Shown here piece after piece: positions 12,508 to 25,500 of a stretch of 64,000 nucleotides of DNA. The translations under genes were made by a program, and so were the position numbers. The DNA lies in contig NW_006499563.1 in NCBI RefSeq assembly GCF_000471905.2, positions 475,907-539,906 on the forward strand, given 5' to 3'. The notes under the pieces were generated by a model that saw nothing but the letters and a program-made list of their open reading frames with translations, made no database searches and was not told where the DNA came from. Origin of the DNA: Amborella trichopoda (Eukaryota; Streptophyta; Magnoliopsida; Amborellales; Amborellaceae). Within the stretch, counting starts at the first letter, position 1. Each line of letters begins with the position of its first letter.

Positions 12508-13209
12508 TCTCTAGTAAGTCTCTTTTGAAGTAACTCAACAATCTTCTTTTTACAGATTTCTAAAAGTCTAAGATTCATTTGAATAGACCTAGCTTTGGTA
12601 GGAATTTTATCATAATGAAAATCAGCTTCATATGGTAAATTAACAATATGTTTTTGTCTATCCCAAAAAGCATTTGGGAGTTCAGCACATATTTCTTTTT
12701 CAATATTATTTTTAAGGCTTTCTATTGTTCTTTTATTTTCACGAATCAAGAGTTTGGTTTCTACTGTTTTATATTTTATTTCGTCCTTGAGGTAATATAA
12801 AAAATTTTCTTTATTAGAGATTTTTTCTTTTATATTATTGATTTCTCGAATTTTGGGTTTTTCAATGAAATTGAATTTTACATCATGCCCTTCAATATTA
12901 GCTTCAATTCCAGTGCTATCAATTTTTATTGGATAAAGAATATTTAAAAATGGAGTTCCTAGGATTACGGATTGGCTTAATCCTTCACCATAATGAAGGG
13001 AATTCAAAGCAGTTTCCATTATTATATACTGCAGCATCAGAAAGTTTATAGTTTATAATCATTTTACTGTCATCTGTTGTATTTAAGACTTGTGTCGTCT
13101 TACTAAAATATTTAGTAGGGACAAGCCCTTCATTTATACAATTTAAATCTGCTCCTGAACCTATTAGAGCAGTAGTTTGAAAACTATATTCCTTCTGAAT
13201 GACTATTTA
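12508..13209 (-). mobile_element. Inverted pararetrovirus fragment (protease to RT N-terminus)
   Basis: Reverse complement matches 9307-10008 of fossil A almost base for base by eye: the protease motif (here GSGADL instead of DSGADL) and 179 uninterrupted codons from 13037 to 12498 that correspond to the frame-broken region at 9535-10000. It ends sharply at both sides. Together with fossil A it makes a 0.7-kb inverted repeat with a 2.5-kb spacer. Confidence 0.85.
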
Positions 13210-13775
13210 AAATTAGGTATTTCAATCATAAAATTTAATTGAAAATTACGTATTTGTGAAATAGAAAATAAAAGAATAACATAAAACCAAATAATTTATT
13301 AAAATTTCAATTGAAAGTTAGGCCTTTTTTTTTTTTTCTATTAGGACATTTGGCTGTATTCATTGCAACTTCTTCAAGTTATAGATCCAAATAATTAAAA
13401 TTGTGTAGTGAAACCCATTAAAACAATGTAACTCAGTTTTCTTTGTTTTTATGATTTAATTTTGAAGAAAATTGGATAAAAGGGCCTAGACAGGACACAT
13501 ACTTTGATTGAGTTAGCACAGGAGAGGGAAAAGGTAGGATCCATTTAACCGTTGAAATGAAACATTAAAAAGATGGGTTTTGGGGAAAAAAAAGTAGGGT
13601 ATTAGGAAAAAAACGTAGAGCTTTGGGTAGGTTTTTGGAAAAAAATTGGGTTTTTTTATAAGAGCAATAGAGAGATTTTACCCACTGTAAACAAATTTTA
13701 TGAAGTAGGGTTAGATTGTGGCTTGGGCTCGAGCAAAAAAGAGAAAGATAATCACTCACTCAATTGATCCCCTAA
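13210..13775. other. No gene seen
   Basis: AT-rich sequence with poly(T) at about 13327 and A/T runs. No coding or structural feature recognised. Confidence 0.4.
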
Positions 13776-14567
13776 ACAGAGGAGGAGTGTGCAGCGTCTG
13801 TGGTAGAACCGAAGCTTCTCAACGAGAGGAGAGGACGATGAAGATGACCGCGTTCGGGCTTCGCGGAGAGGGGAGGAGATGAACCAGAAAGAATAGCTCT
13901 TCACTTCATACAACAGAGGAGAGAAGAGGACAAGCCAAGAGGGGAGCCTCGTAGAGAGAGGGACGCCTTAGAGAGAGAGGGAGGTCGCAGAGGAGAGGAA
14001 ATGGGAAAGAAGGGTAAAAGGAAATATTTTGAGGTTTGAAGCTTTTTGAGCAAATCAGGGGCGTTCCGTGGGTGGAGTGTTCTCAGCTAATCAAGAGCCT
14101 TCATTTCAATTGTTTTGAACGGACTGTCCATTGGGTGGGGGCAAAATCACTATAGATTCTCGCCTAGAGGCATTGCAAAGACTTTTCCTAACAGAAGAGA
14201 AGTGTGCGGTGTCTGTGGCAGACCCGAAGCTTCTCAGCGAGAGGAGAGGACAACAAAGATGACCGTGTTCAGAGCTTCGCAGAGAGAGAAGGAGATGAAC
14301 GAGAAAGAATAGCTCTTCACTTCACATAGCAGAGGAGAGAGAGAGGGACGTCCTAGAGAGGGAGAGGGAGGTTGCAGAGGCGAGGAAACGGGAAAGAAGG
14401 GTAAAAGGAAATATTTTGAGGTTTGAAGCTTTTTGAGCCAATCAGGGACGCTTCACACGTGGAGTGTTTTCAGCTAATCAGGATCCTTCATTTCAATTTT
14501 TTTGAACAGAGTATCGATTGGGTGGGGCAATCACTATAGATTCTCGCCTAGAGGTGTTGCAAAGACT

Positions 14568-14590
<23 letters not shown>
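13776..14590. repeat. Two-copy ~413-bp tandem repeat, purine-rich
   Basis: 13776-14189 and 14190-14590 align throughout: AGTGTGC(A/G)G(C/T)GTCTGTGG, CCGAAGCTTCTCA, GAAAGAATAGCTCTTCACTT, GGTAAAAGGAAATATTTTGA, and TTGCAAAGACTTTTC at both ends. The second copy runs straight into a (TA)n tract. Confidence 0.85.
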
Positions 14591-14619
<29 letters not shown>

Positions 14620-14787
14620 AGTTGTTGTTAGTTGTCGTCGTCTACTACGTTCGGTTCGTTACGTACTAATATTATTCTTNNNNNNNNNNNNNNNNNNNNT
14701 AACGTAAGTAGTAGTACGAGTTGGTTGGGGGTCGGAAGTACACTATAGTAGTACTCGTACCTACGTAGGTAGGTGTACGAAGTAACT

Positions 14788-14838
<51 letters not shown>
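14572..14838. repeat. Two (TA)n tracts around an assembly gap
   Basis: (TA)n at about 14572-14615 and 14791-14838 flank 20 Ns at 14680-14699. The microsatellites probably caused the gap. The real length of this stretch is unknown. Confidence 0.9.
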
Positions 14839-14839
<1 letters not shown>

Positions 14840-14840
<1 letters not shown>

Positions 14841-16218
14841 TTTGTGTATTTTGGCTTGCTCAATCGGGTTCTTTGACCAATATATCTTTTACTTGTTCTT
14901 ATTTACCATTTTTCATTAATTAAACAACCGAAATATGACTTTTGTTTTATACAAATGGGTTGGTTATGACGGCTCAACTGGCCTTTCCAAGAGGGCCCAA
15001 TGGAAACATTTTGTATGACCAGAAAAACCATGTCACCAAAATCATTTGGAAGGGGAATATGCCACCAAAATCATTTGGGAGGGAAAGCTGCGTATATATT
15101 TTAAACCTCTTCAAATTAATATAAGCTGGATATTTTATGTATTTTAATGCATGCATTTGGGAGAATATAGTGTTCCATGGATCTGTTGTTATTTTGTTAT
15201 GTATTGTCCAAAGGGCTATATGTATTTATTTTTGTTTTTATTTCTTTTTTTAAAATTGAAATACACTCTGGTTCCTGTTTTTTGAAAGTTTGTATATGAG
15301 GTGGATTTCAGGATAGATCTACTCTTGGATTTCAGGATAGATCTTCCTGCATTAATGAGACAGTTGCTCGATAGGTGCATCTGAATGAAGAGCAAGAGTG
15401 CTCACCACATACATTCGGTCATCTAAGATACGACACAAGCAGATTGATACCACTGTAGAGAGGTAGTGCAGGGAGAAGAACACCATTCACTTCTTTGTTG
15501 ATATCGGAGAGAGGATGCCCAAACTCTTTATGATGCCTAAAAGATCCTAAGGTTGATTTTGGTGGCAAACCCTATCATAAGCAGCATGATTAGGCAGTCC
15601 GAGTATCACATCTTCATCGACTCCCTATTGGGAAGGATTGCAGAGGGGCTCCATGTCAAGCTAAACCGACGCAACTACAATTGGCTGAGGAACTTGGAGT
15701 TCCAAACCACTCCTTAGAGCTTCATAGTTCATACATCTAGAAACACACAAACAATAGAGATAATTGACAATGGGATGGACCAGAGCTACTGAAAATCTTT
15801 ATAGATGAACATCAAAGGTTGCTAAAACTCCATTAACAAATGATCACAAACTAGAAGTTCTGAACTTACGCTTTAACAAAAACACAATTTGGTACTCCCA
15901 AGTTCCAAACTTATATTTTAACAAAAGAGTTCCGAAATCCAAGTTCCAAAATGTCTTTTGGTTAAAAATGTGGTTCGAAACTTGGAAGTTTGAAATAGAT
16001 GGCATTCTGCAGAAAAAAAGAAAAAAAAAAGACAGAGACGTGCACATAAAATTGAAAAATTACGAGACATTTTTTAATATTAGAAAAATAAATGGAAATT
16101 TACGTTTTCCCTTATATCTTTCATGAATACATGTTTACGTCCATATCCCCAATGTCTCCACATATATAAATTGACAATTGAATTGCTGTGGTTGCTGGCA
16201 TTCTTGCACCGAGCAGTC

Positions 16219-16259
<41 letters not shown>

Positions 16260-16282
16260 GTTTGGACAGGCAAAATTTTGCC
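14840..16282. other. DCL4 3' flank, unassigned
   Basis: No gene supported. A broken reading frame at about 15555-15720 (plus strand; MIRQSEYHIFIDSLLGR then LNRRNYNWLRNLEF) looks like an eroded coding fragment of unknown origin. A short repeat GGATTTCAGGATAGATCT occurs twice near 15303 and 15328. Confidence 0.35.
16221..16258. repeat. (GA)n microsatellite in the DCL4 3' flank
   Basis: Uninterrupted GA dinucleotides, read as CT on the DCL4 strand, about 120-155 nt after the stop. Confidence 0.9.
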
Positions 16283-16288
16283 TTTATT
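16283..16288 (-). terminator. Candidate DCL4 polyadenylation signal
   Basis: AATAAA on the minus strand, 90 nt downstream of the DCL4 stop, in AT-rich sequence just before a CT/GA microsatellite. Plant poly(A) signals are loosely defined, so this is only a candidate. Confidence 0.35.
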
Positions 16289-16377
16289 CTTTCCTGCCAA
16301 ATTGTCACAACGTTTGCAAGGGATTATATCTGTTTTTCCCTTGTTTATAAACAACTCGCGTTCCTTTTGTAGAGTTG

Positions 16378-16552
16378 TTAAGCAATCCCAACAGAGCCTC
16401 CGGAAACTATATAACCTTGATGTCGGAGCAACCAAATTGCACCTTGTGCTGAATCCTCTGCTGCCGCTTTCTTCGTTCTCCTAGGCTGTCCAAAACATTC
16501 TACAATTGAAGTTAGAGATCCTTCCACTTTAAACTCCACTTTGTAAGTGAAC
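16378..16552 (-). CDS. DCL4: DCL4 terminal exon: end of dsRBD2 and stop
   Basis: 175 bp including the stop TAA at 16380-16378. Encodes [20 protein letters not shown] and [19 protein letters not shown], the KK.AA...AA.....L helix of a dsRBD, then [15 protein letters not shown]. The second dsRBD supports DCL4 identity. Confidence 0.93.
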
Positions 16553-19500
16553 CTGTAGAAGTCAAACCAAGTGATGATCAATGATCCAGATAACATCCAG
16601 ATAATGAACACATAGGAAGGGTCCAAAAAAAATGCAAAACAAATTTCATTATGGCTACATAACTGCTTGTAAAGTAGGTTCAATTCCAAACTTACATTTT
16701 CATGTGATCAGGTCCCTCATCTTTACAGCAAGTGAACGAGGGAGGGTTCCAAAAGTTCATAGTGCAGATCTCATACAATTGGGAGATTGCTGAACTGGTA
16801 GACTTATAATCTGGGGATGTGAAGTGAAATAAGTGAGATCACTGCCAATAGTAATACAAACAATTGGGCTCTTTTTTACGTATTTCAAAGCCCCCAATAA
16901 GAATTCCACTAAGAAATTTGAACGTAGAACAATGACATATTTCACATTTAAAACAATTTATTTTCTGGAAAAACAAAGATGTGCCTATCTACTTATTTTT
17001 ATACATACCTGTTAGCGAGTTTTCACTATGGGAGCTACTTTCTTCAGATACTTCATCATAACTAGTTTGATCAAAACTTGAATAAAGAGGAAGCTTCAGA
17101 TTTCTGCAGAGAATGTCATTGCTTTCAGATGAAGATGCATCCAATTCATTTAATGAGTAACTTGTGCTCCAATTCACAGCCTCAAGGTATGCATATGCTT
17201 CTTGTTCTTCATTGCTCTCTCTGTCTTCTGGTGGGATAATGGATTCATCTGCAAATGCCAGTGTTCCATCATGGCCGATAAGATCAGGTTCTTGTTTTCG
17301 ACATGTACGCAGAATTTCCCCCATGGATTTTGCTTTATGCAGGAAACCTTCTGCCTACATGTTGTCAATGGTTTCAGTGGCACCATAAAACAACTCTCAC
17401 CAATAAAATTAGGACAATCCACCTTAACTCTGCCAATCAATTGGAATTTCAGACATCACAATGTAAAATAAGATGCTTCAACATATTGTCTAAAATGTTA
17501 CACAAAGGTGGACCATTTCACAACACAAGATCTAAAGTTGCACAGTCATGGCACCTAGGGTGCAGCTTGAACCACAAATGTTAAAAGGAAAACCATGGAA
17601 ATATTAGAAGTACAGATGTGCGACAATCGGGCTTTGGCTTGACTGGTTGAAGTGCTGATGATTACAAACTATGTCCGTGCGAAACCCAATAAAAAGAAAA
17701 GACAAGTAAAAATATAAGTTATGGGAACTAATCTTCAGTAGGTCACCCATTCGGTGTTTTTGTTGCTTGTTCTTGATTATTTTTAGAAGTTGAGAGTTCG
17801 AAATGGGATTTTCTCTTCAGTCAATTAGAACTAAGGAAATATCTCGAAATGATAGCATACAAATAATAACATAAATAATCACAAGAATAACACATCTGAC
17901 CAACATCCTCAAGTAGCTCCCATTATTAAACTTGAAGCAGAATTTGGGCACTAATGAGGTGGCTCAGCATGCCGTGTTTTGGGTGCGGCAGGGGTATCTT
18001 TGGGTGAATGAATAAAATAAATACAATTCAGTCAACATCTCAAATGTCTTCAATGCAATTTGCATCACCAAGGATATAATCCTCATTATCAGTTGTTATA
18101 GTTGTACTATGAAAAGGATGTCCTAGTACTCTCCATTTAGTTGGTTTTTCTTTAATTCAAATTTTCAAGGCATCAAAAGAGGAACCTCATTAAGAGTATA
18201 AGCACAATACTGTGATATATCAAAGAAAAAATTCATGACAAATTTCGAGAACATGTAAGCTCCTCGGGTGGTCGGGTGCTATTCGATGAAGAAAACACAC
18301 TTTAGGAAAGTGGTTCAGGTAGCTCAGCTGGTTAGAGCAAAGGATTGAAAGTCCTTGTGTCAGTGATTCGAATCCACTCCTAAGCGCTAACCACTACGTA
18401 CCACCACAATTCATGACAAATTTCAAGAACAAGTAGTATGATACAGCCAAAATACAAAATCAATACAATAATATAAAAAACTATATGATATATCTCATTC
18501 TATACACTATGAACAGTGTTCTTTACACCATATATGAATAATATGTCAAATCTGGTACTCATATCAATACATGTATCTAGGATTTTGGGAAATGCCGAGT
18601 CCCATCCCAGCTTCCTGCATCAGTGGTCCTTAGCTGTATCCATTCTGGGCATGTTAGTGACCCAGGCCTTCAGGTTCAAATAAAGTTCTCATACAAGTAT
18701 AATGTTCCATTGAGAGGTTTTTAGAATTTGACCAATTGAACTATGAGCCCTTGTTTTGCCAGTGAGGAATTCTTCAATGTTGAGAGACAAACTACTTTGA
18801 CGCCATCAAGACAAATGCAGTTCACTCACTTCAGGGTTTAGAGCGAGAGAACCAGTATTTACTCAGTAACCGACCCAGTCACCGTCAAACCAAGTGAACT
18901 CGCCAAGTTGAATAGTTAACTCAGAAAAACTCGGCAAGTTTTTCAAATGTTTTGAGAAAACTTGAAAAAAAGAAAATAAGAGGAAATAGACATACTTTGT
19001 AGCGGGAACTGAACCCAGCTGTCTTCACCTGTCATATAACCAGACTGCCACATTGGCAGAGATGTTCTTTTAGGCAAATTAAAACAGAAACCTACATATT
19101 AAGAAAAATAGCTCTTCACCTATGTCATACCGCAATATTGCCACACTGGCAGAGATATCTGTCAAATTAACATAGAAAACTATATATAAAGAAAACTCAG
19201 AAATGAGTCACGTTGGCTTAGACGAGTTTTTCATATGTGAAACAAGTTTTTATTTGCTCAAAATAACTCATATAGGGCTGTAGTAATGGCTTCTAAATGG
19301 ATCCCTTTGGGTAAATTCCATGAATATTGCATCATACAGCCACATCCAATGTCTTCACCTGTCATATCACAATAGTGCCACATTGGCAGAGATGATCTTG
19401 TAGACAACTTTAAATAGAAACCTACATATAAAAAAAAATCTCTCCTCACCTATGTTGTATCACAATACTGCCACACTAGCAGAGATATCTGTCAAATTAA

Positions 19501-22500
19501 CATAGAAAACTATATATAAAAAAACTCGGAAATGAGTCTAAGTTGGCTCAGACAAGTTTTTCATACAGGAAACAAGTTTTTATTTGCTGAAAAGAACTCA
19601 TATAGGTAGGGCTGGCAACGGGTCGGGTATGGGTCGAGTCCCGTTGAACTTGTACTTGGGCCCGACATAGCCTTGTATACCCAGACCGTACCCATACCAG
19701 ACGGATCCAAAATGGTTCTACCCGTACCCATACCCCATTGAAGATTTTGGACCCGGGACCTGGACCTGTACTCTAGCAAAATCCTACTGTGGAGAACCGA
19801 CCCATTCCAAACCCTAGAGAGAGAAACATGAGCGAAAGGGAGAAAATGCAGGCAAGAGAGTGAAGGAAGCCCTAGAAGATGCAGAGAATGCTGGAAAGGA
19901 AGAAAATCAAACCCTATAGAGAGAAAGATGAGCGAAAACCATCAAATTTGTAGGTGAAGACCAGGCAGCTTGAATAACACATCTTGCAAACATTAGAGAG
20001 ACAAAGATGGGCGAAATCCCTCCCTTTTCTTCGAAAGAACACAAAGATCTTTTTTTTTTTTTTCGAAACACAGAACACAGAGATATTCATTCATTCATTC
20101 CATATCCCTCCCTTTTCTTCAACATCATTTACATCCCACCAAAAATCAAAGACAAGAAGTAATAGAAGAAACCCTAGATTAACAAAAGATCCAGCCTCCA
20201 TTGCAAGGGCATTCATGAGAAACAACAAAGCCACCATTAACATTTGCAAGACATAGTAAGAGAAAATGATATGGTGAGAGAGAGAAAGAGCAAGATGAGA
20301 GAGAGTTCTCCCCTGCCTCTTGAGGGCATAGACCACATCCATGGCAGTCACAGTCCTCCTCCTTGCGTGCTCTGTGTAAGTCATCCATGGCAGCCACAGT
20401 CTTCCTCCTTGTAGGCAAGCCAGTGGAGGAGCCCTAGACGATGCAGAGAATGGAGGCAGAGACACAGTTGTAGAGTAGGCTGAGCAGCAGAGGAGTGTAA
20501 TGGCATTTGGGGCTTTAGGGTTTGGGCGAAAATAATGTTAAAACGATGGGAAACCATAACTGTTAGGTTATATTTTAGTTAAAAAGTTGGTTCTAGTTAG
20601 GTTAAATATGTAACTTAAACATATAATTTACATAAAAAATTTATTAAGTTACAAGTTTCTGGTCGGGTATGGGGTGGGTCCACTAGTACCCAGACTCGTA
20701 CCCGAGGCCAGGTATACCCACCGGGTCCCAGGTCTGGTCCGGATCCATTGCCAGCCCTACATGTAGGGTTGTACTAATCGCTTCTAAATGGATTCCTTTG
20801 GGCATATTCCATGAATATTGCATCATACAGCCACATTCGATTCTTGTTTTTTTTGTTTTAGCATATTTAACTTTTTATTACTATAATAATCATTAAAGAT
20901 ACAAGAGACGAACCCCCAACTAGGGGCCAGATACAATCACAACTATAGCTACCCAAATCGCCTATGAGGGTAGCGATTTCGTTTCAGAATCTCGATTTGG
21001 CGTTTCCGACGGCGAAAGTCAATTCTCAAAGAATGAAATCACGTTTCCATTTTTTGTGAAACGCGATTCCACCTAGTTTAGGAATCTCTCGATTCCTTGA
21101 TTGCCGGAATCAAGATTTCATATCGAGGACTTTATGATTTTTAGCTAAACAAGAATGCGATTCTGCTTGTGAGAAATGTCGATTCCAAATTTTTTGGAAT
21201 TGCGAATCCATGTTGTTTGGAATAAAGTTTCTATATTGCAGACATCGTGATTCCTTGCTACACAACAATGCGAATCTACTTATGCTAAACGTTGATTCAA
21301 AGTATTAAAGAATTGCAAATCCATATTGTCAGGAAGCAACGTGAGCATAGGGAGAGCAGAAACCCTTAGATGTGTGCTCAATCATGAGTGAGCACGACAT
21401 ATATGAGAGCGTGAGAGAATTTGAAGTTCTTGTACACGGCAATAAAATCAAAATTTAAAATATGAGTAATATGTTAAGATAGGGAGAGCAGAAACCCTTT
21501 GATGTGTGCTCAATCATGAGTGAGCGCCGACATATATGAGAGCGTGAGAGAATTTGAAGTTGTTGCACACGGTAATAAAATCAAAATTTAAATTATAAGT
21601 AATAGGTTACATTTTTTATTTTCTTATTTACTAATTTCCATCTTTCATTCCATGTTACTTTTTAAGAACTCTTACCAAGAATAAATAATACTAAAAAAAT
21701 ATGTTACTTTAAATTTAATAATGTTTGGTAAATGGTGTGGGTACTAAACTACTAATGTAATAATGTTTAATATATGATCGACATTCTCATTTCTTCAAGT
21801 TGAATAAGAGGATAAAAATGCTTTTCTTTAAGTAAAATAAGAAGATAATAAGGATATGAACGAAGTGCCCTGTGTGGTGTTTTAGGTTAAATTATTCATT
21901 AAATATCAGAAAAATTGACTAAAAATTGAATAACTCAATTTTCAAAAGTCAAAGGACTCAAAACTACATTTAATAAAGAAGAATTACCGTGTCATGTATT
22001 TATTTTATAATTCAAGGAAAGGAGATAAAGGGAGCTTACCCTTGTTCTCACTCCTTGTATGCCGTAGACTAGCTCCAGACGTTGTAAGCATAATAGGGTT
22101 ATCGGTAGACTGAGTCCATTGTATGAGATTGTCCACAAAAATATCATAAAGGTTGACATTAATACTTGGAGTTTTTGATTGAGTATATGCAGACCAAAAT
22201 TCGATCTTATAGTAATGGGTAAATTTATATATTTTTTGAATACTTCTCTCATATACTAGAGGGAATTGCTTCGTAGTTCTAATAAGGGGAGAATCTCGAT
22301 TCCAATATGGGGAGAATCATGATTTTGGAAGGGTGAGAATGTTGATTCCAAGTTGATGAGGACAACGATTCTAGAATTTTAAGAATCATGATTCCTTATT
22401 TTTAGGAATCACGAGTCCATAGTTTTAGGAATCACGATTTCAGCAACCACCGAAACAAGTGGGGTCATGTGTGAATGAAACACGATTCCAACATGAAGGG

Positions 22501-25500
22501 GCATCGATTCTTGCAAATAGGAAACACGATTCCTAATTTTTTGAATCGTGATTCCGAAATAGTGAGAATCATTTTTCTCACATCCGAATCGTACGGACAA
22601 CGATTCCTAGATTTCGAAACTTCCGATACATTCGATTCCGATTCCAGAAACGATTTGGAATAACAGACGTTTCCAACAACTATAATCAAAACAAGAGAGA
22701 ATAACCCAAGAGGGAATCCAGACAAACACTATACAGGCAATGGCTCTTGGGCTAACAAGGGGGCTGGATGTTTCACTTCAGAGAGAGCCAAAAGAGCTGG
22801 GAGTACAGGTTCGAGATGTCACGAATTGCCGAGCATTTGGCAGGGCTGCCCAGGCCATGAACATTCCAAGAGAGACATTGCATTGCCCTGGGTGGGGTGG
22901 GGTGGGGGGGGGAGACTCAGGAGTGTCTTAACCCCGGAGCCAGTGGGGAGAAAGACGGGTCGGGCTCAGCATTGATGTCAGATGTGGTACCTACTGCCAG
23001 ATTTGCCAACTCGCATAATCTGGTGGATATTGCCTTGGGCTAAATCTAAGGCATCCATAAGATAGGAATTCGCTGACTAGGGGGAAGCCGAGAAAGAGCG
23101 GGAATAATAAGAGGAAGGGGAGGATGACGGAAACACCACAGGAATGGGAGTAGCGGAAACAGAGGGAACGAAGGGGGAGGACATAGATGGGAGTAAGGAT
23201 GAGAGGGGAGAGGGAGAGCGGCAGGGGGTCAACTAAGATGGGAGGGGGGCAGGAGGAGAAGGAGGCCCCATACGACCAGCGGGATCAGAGGGTGAGGCAG
23301 ACTGGTTGGAGGCGAGGGTGACAACTTTGTGCCGACGGGGGGGGGGAGGGAGTTGCCAGCCAGGCAGAGGGGACGGGGTAGGACTGCGCCACCATTGGTT
23401 GAAAGCACTGGGGACCTCGGCACTGGGGAGGGGCCGAGTGGGGGGTTCAAATGAGGGATAGCTTCTGGGCTGGAAGCTGGCGCGAGGGGACTAGGGAGCT
23501 AGCTGGCAGGGAGGGGCATGGATGGATAGGGAGAGGCGGGTTGAAGCAGACGAGCCCAGGGGAAGAGAATCACAGTCCGGAGACAAGGGCAAGGATAAGG
23601 AGGGGATGATCGTTGCAGGAAGAAGGGTGATCGCAACCCGGGTTGAAAGATCTAGTGAAGCCTGGCCGTTCCTATGGCAGAAGCTGGCGAAAGCAAGTGC
23701 CACAACAAACAAAAGCTCCACGAGAAGCGACACGGCTAGATTGCCAGGATTTACAGGTAAAGGCCCACTGGCGTTGACTGGTGGCTTCGATCCTGAAAAG
23801 GGAAGCAGAGGATTGGTCGTGAGGACAACCAAGGAAGTCTTGCCTTAGCCGAGGTATTAAGAATCAAACCATTCGACGGCCAAGGGGACTCCACGTGGGG
23901 AGTGGAAGGAGCTTTAGGAGAAAAGGTGAGCAGAAGGCCATCCTCAGCGGTAACCAAGGGACGCATGCCACACGGGATGAGGGACGAAGAAGCCGAAGGC
24001 TGTTGAGCAGATGCGTGCCTGCCAGTTGGCCAAAAGGGCTGTTCTGGCTGCAGTGCAGGCTTAGGTGGACACGCGTCTGCTGCAGGAAAGGGATAGCTAG
24101 GTGGGTGGGGTGATAAGGGTACGAGTCATGATATGAGTAGTCGGCTACTGAAGGCAGCGATGCTTGCAGCCACGCACATAGCACCCTGTAGAACCGGCCC
24201 CTAGCTTCCAGCCAGAGCGACAGAGGGACCAAAGAGGATTCGAGGACTTCCACGAGTACTTGCATGGCACCCATGGGAAGGTACTCCATCGATTTCCAGT
24301 GAATAGCCACAAGACTCCCATACACAACGCTTAGGCTCCGAAAGGTGTCCGCTGTCCAGGCATGCTGTGGGATGCCAAAAAATCTGACCGACAACCTTTG
24401 GGGTTTGAAGGCACCAATTTTTGGTGACCACGGGGAAAGAGGGGGTCATGCCTTTGAATTTTGCTGCACGGGTCTTTCCCATGGCATCGCTGGTTGACAA
24501 CAGGAGAAGGAAGAGGGTATTGCCAGCCAGGAGCCTCCTACAGATGAGGTCAAGAATACCCCATAGGCCTTTGGCTCATCTCTTGACCCCTCAAAGATCA
24601 TCATGGTGAGGGGAGAAGGAACCAATCAGGGCCGCCGAAATTTAGATGAGAGCGCTAGTTCGCATGAGCTGAGCAACCAGGATGGCGGAAGCACCTGGTT
24701 AGGGGGAACTCTGGCGACTGACGAAGTAGGAATGCCCTCAAGAGGCTATTGGGAGGGGGAGGAGGAGAGGCTCGAGGGGGCAGGGAAGCTTGAGGGGGAG
24801 GGAAGGTTTGGGGTGGCGGATGAGATGGGCTTAGGAAGAATAAAGTGGAGGAAAAGCCTCCCCCAGCTGGCTCCCTTGGCTCCTAGCTCAGATTGTGGTG
24901 AACACAATGAATTGCTTCAACTTGCATCGTTCAAATGGAAAGTTCATTCTCCAAGTCAATCTTTTTCAGTGGGGAACATCAACTTCCTAACCAATTCTTG
25001 TTACAAGCAGAAAACATCCAAAAGAGTGCAAAGGCAAACTATTCAATATAATACAGAAATGTATGCAATGAGACCATTTACTTTTGATATAAGGCGGTCA
25101 CAATCATCATTGACCATTAGATTTGAAATCGAGTATTTGAGGATGTGTCATTGTTTGGGCACAAATTCCAAAATAAAATATCTCAAATATTGTGACACTT
25201 ACATCTATTTGATTGCACATCTAATGACTAAAAATGATTTTGACCTCCTTGTACCAACAATAAGTCGTCTCATAGTATACAATCCCATATAATACACAGT
25301 AAACAAAATACAATAAATCACTTACAAAATCTTTATTGTCAGCATAGTTCCTGAAATTATAATGCCTCAATCACAAATGCTTCTTTCAATGGTAAAGAAA
25401 TATCTTAATTCCCACCAATAATTCATATATGTCCCCCATAAGGTGGTTGTTATCCTGGTTCCCTTGGGGCTGCAAAATAATGCAAAGAGTCCAGAAACTA

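Larger units (their letters stand above)
20850..24900 (-). mobile_element. L1-type LINE (ORF1 and 3' end, ORF2 missing), minus strand
   Basis: The GC-rich block 22700-24900 encodes on the minus strand an ORF1-like protein with a DUF4283-type segment ([20 protein letters not shown], then [16 protein letters not shown]). The 3' end at 20850-20947 finishes AATAAAAAGTTAAATATGCT and an A-rich tail. RT/endonuclease ORF2 is absent. The 3' UTR is split by the element at 20948-22675. It inserted into the 330-bp repeat region. Confidence 0.6.

Noticed and set aside
16188..16484. Plus-strand frames over the GA microsatellite
   Set aside because: They consist of Arg-Glu repeats from (GA)n and run antisense to the DCL4 3' end.
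18313..18386. Functional nuclear tRNA gene
   Set aside because: Stem mismatches, no oligo-T terminator immediately downstream, and a mitochondrial-type sequence point to an organelle-derived pseudogene.
22740..24900. A genuine GC-rich host gene
   Set aside because: Long open frames exist on both strands because of GC richness, but the only recognisable segment is LINE ORF1-like, and the block is continuous with a LINE 3' tail.
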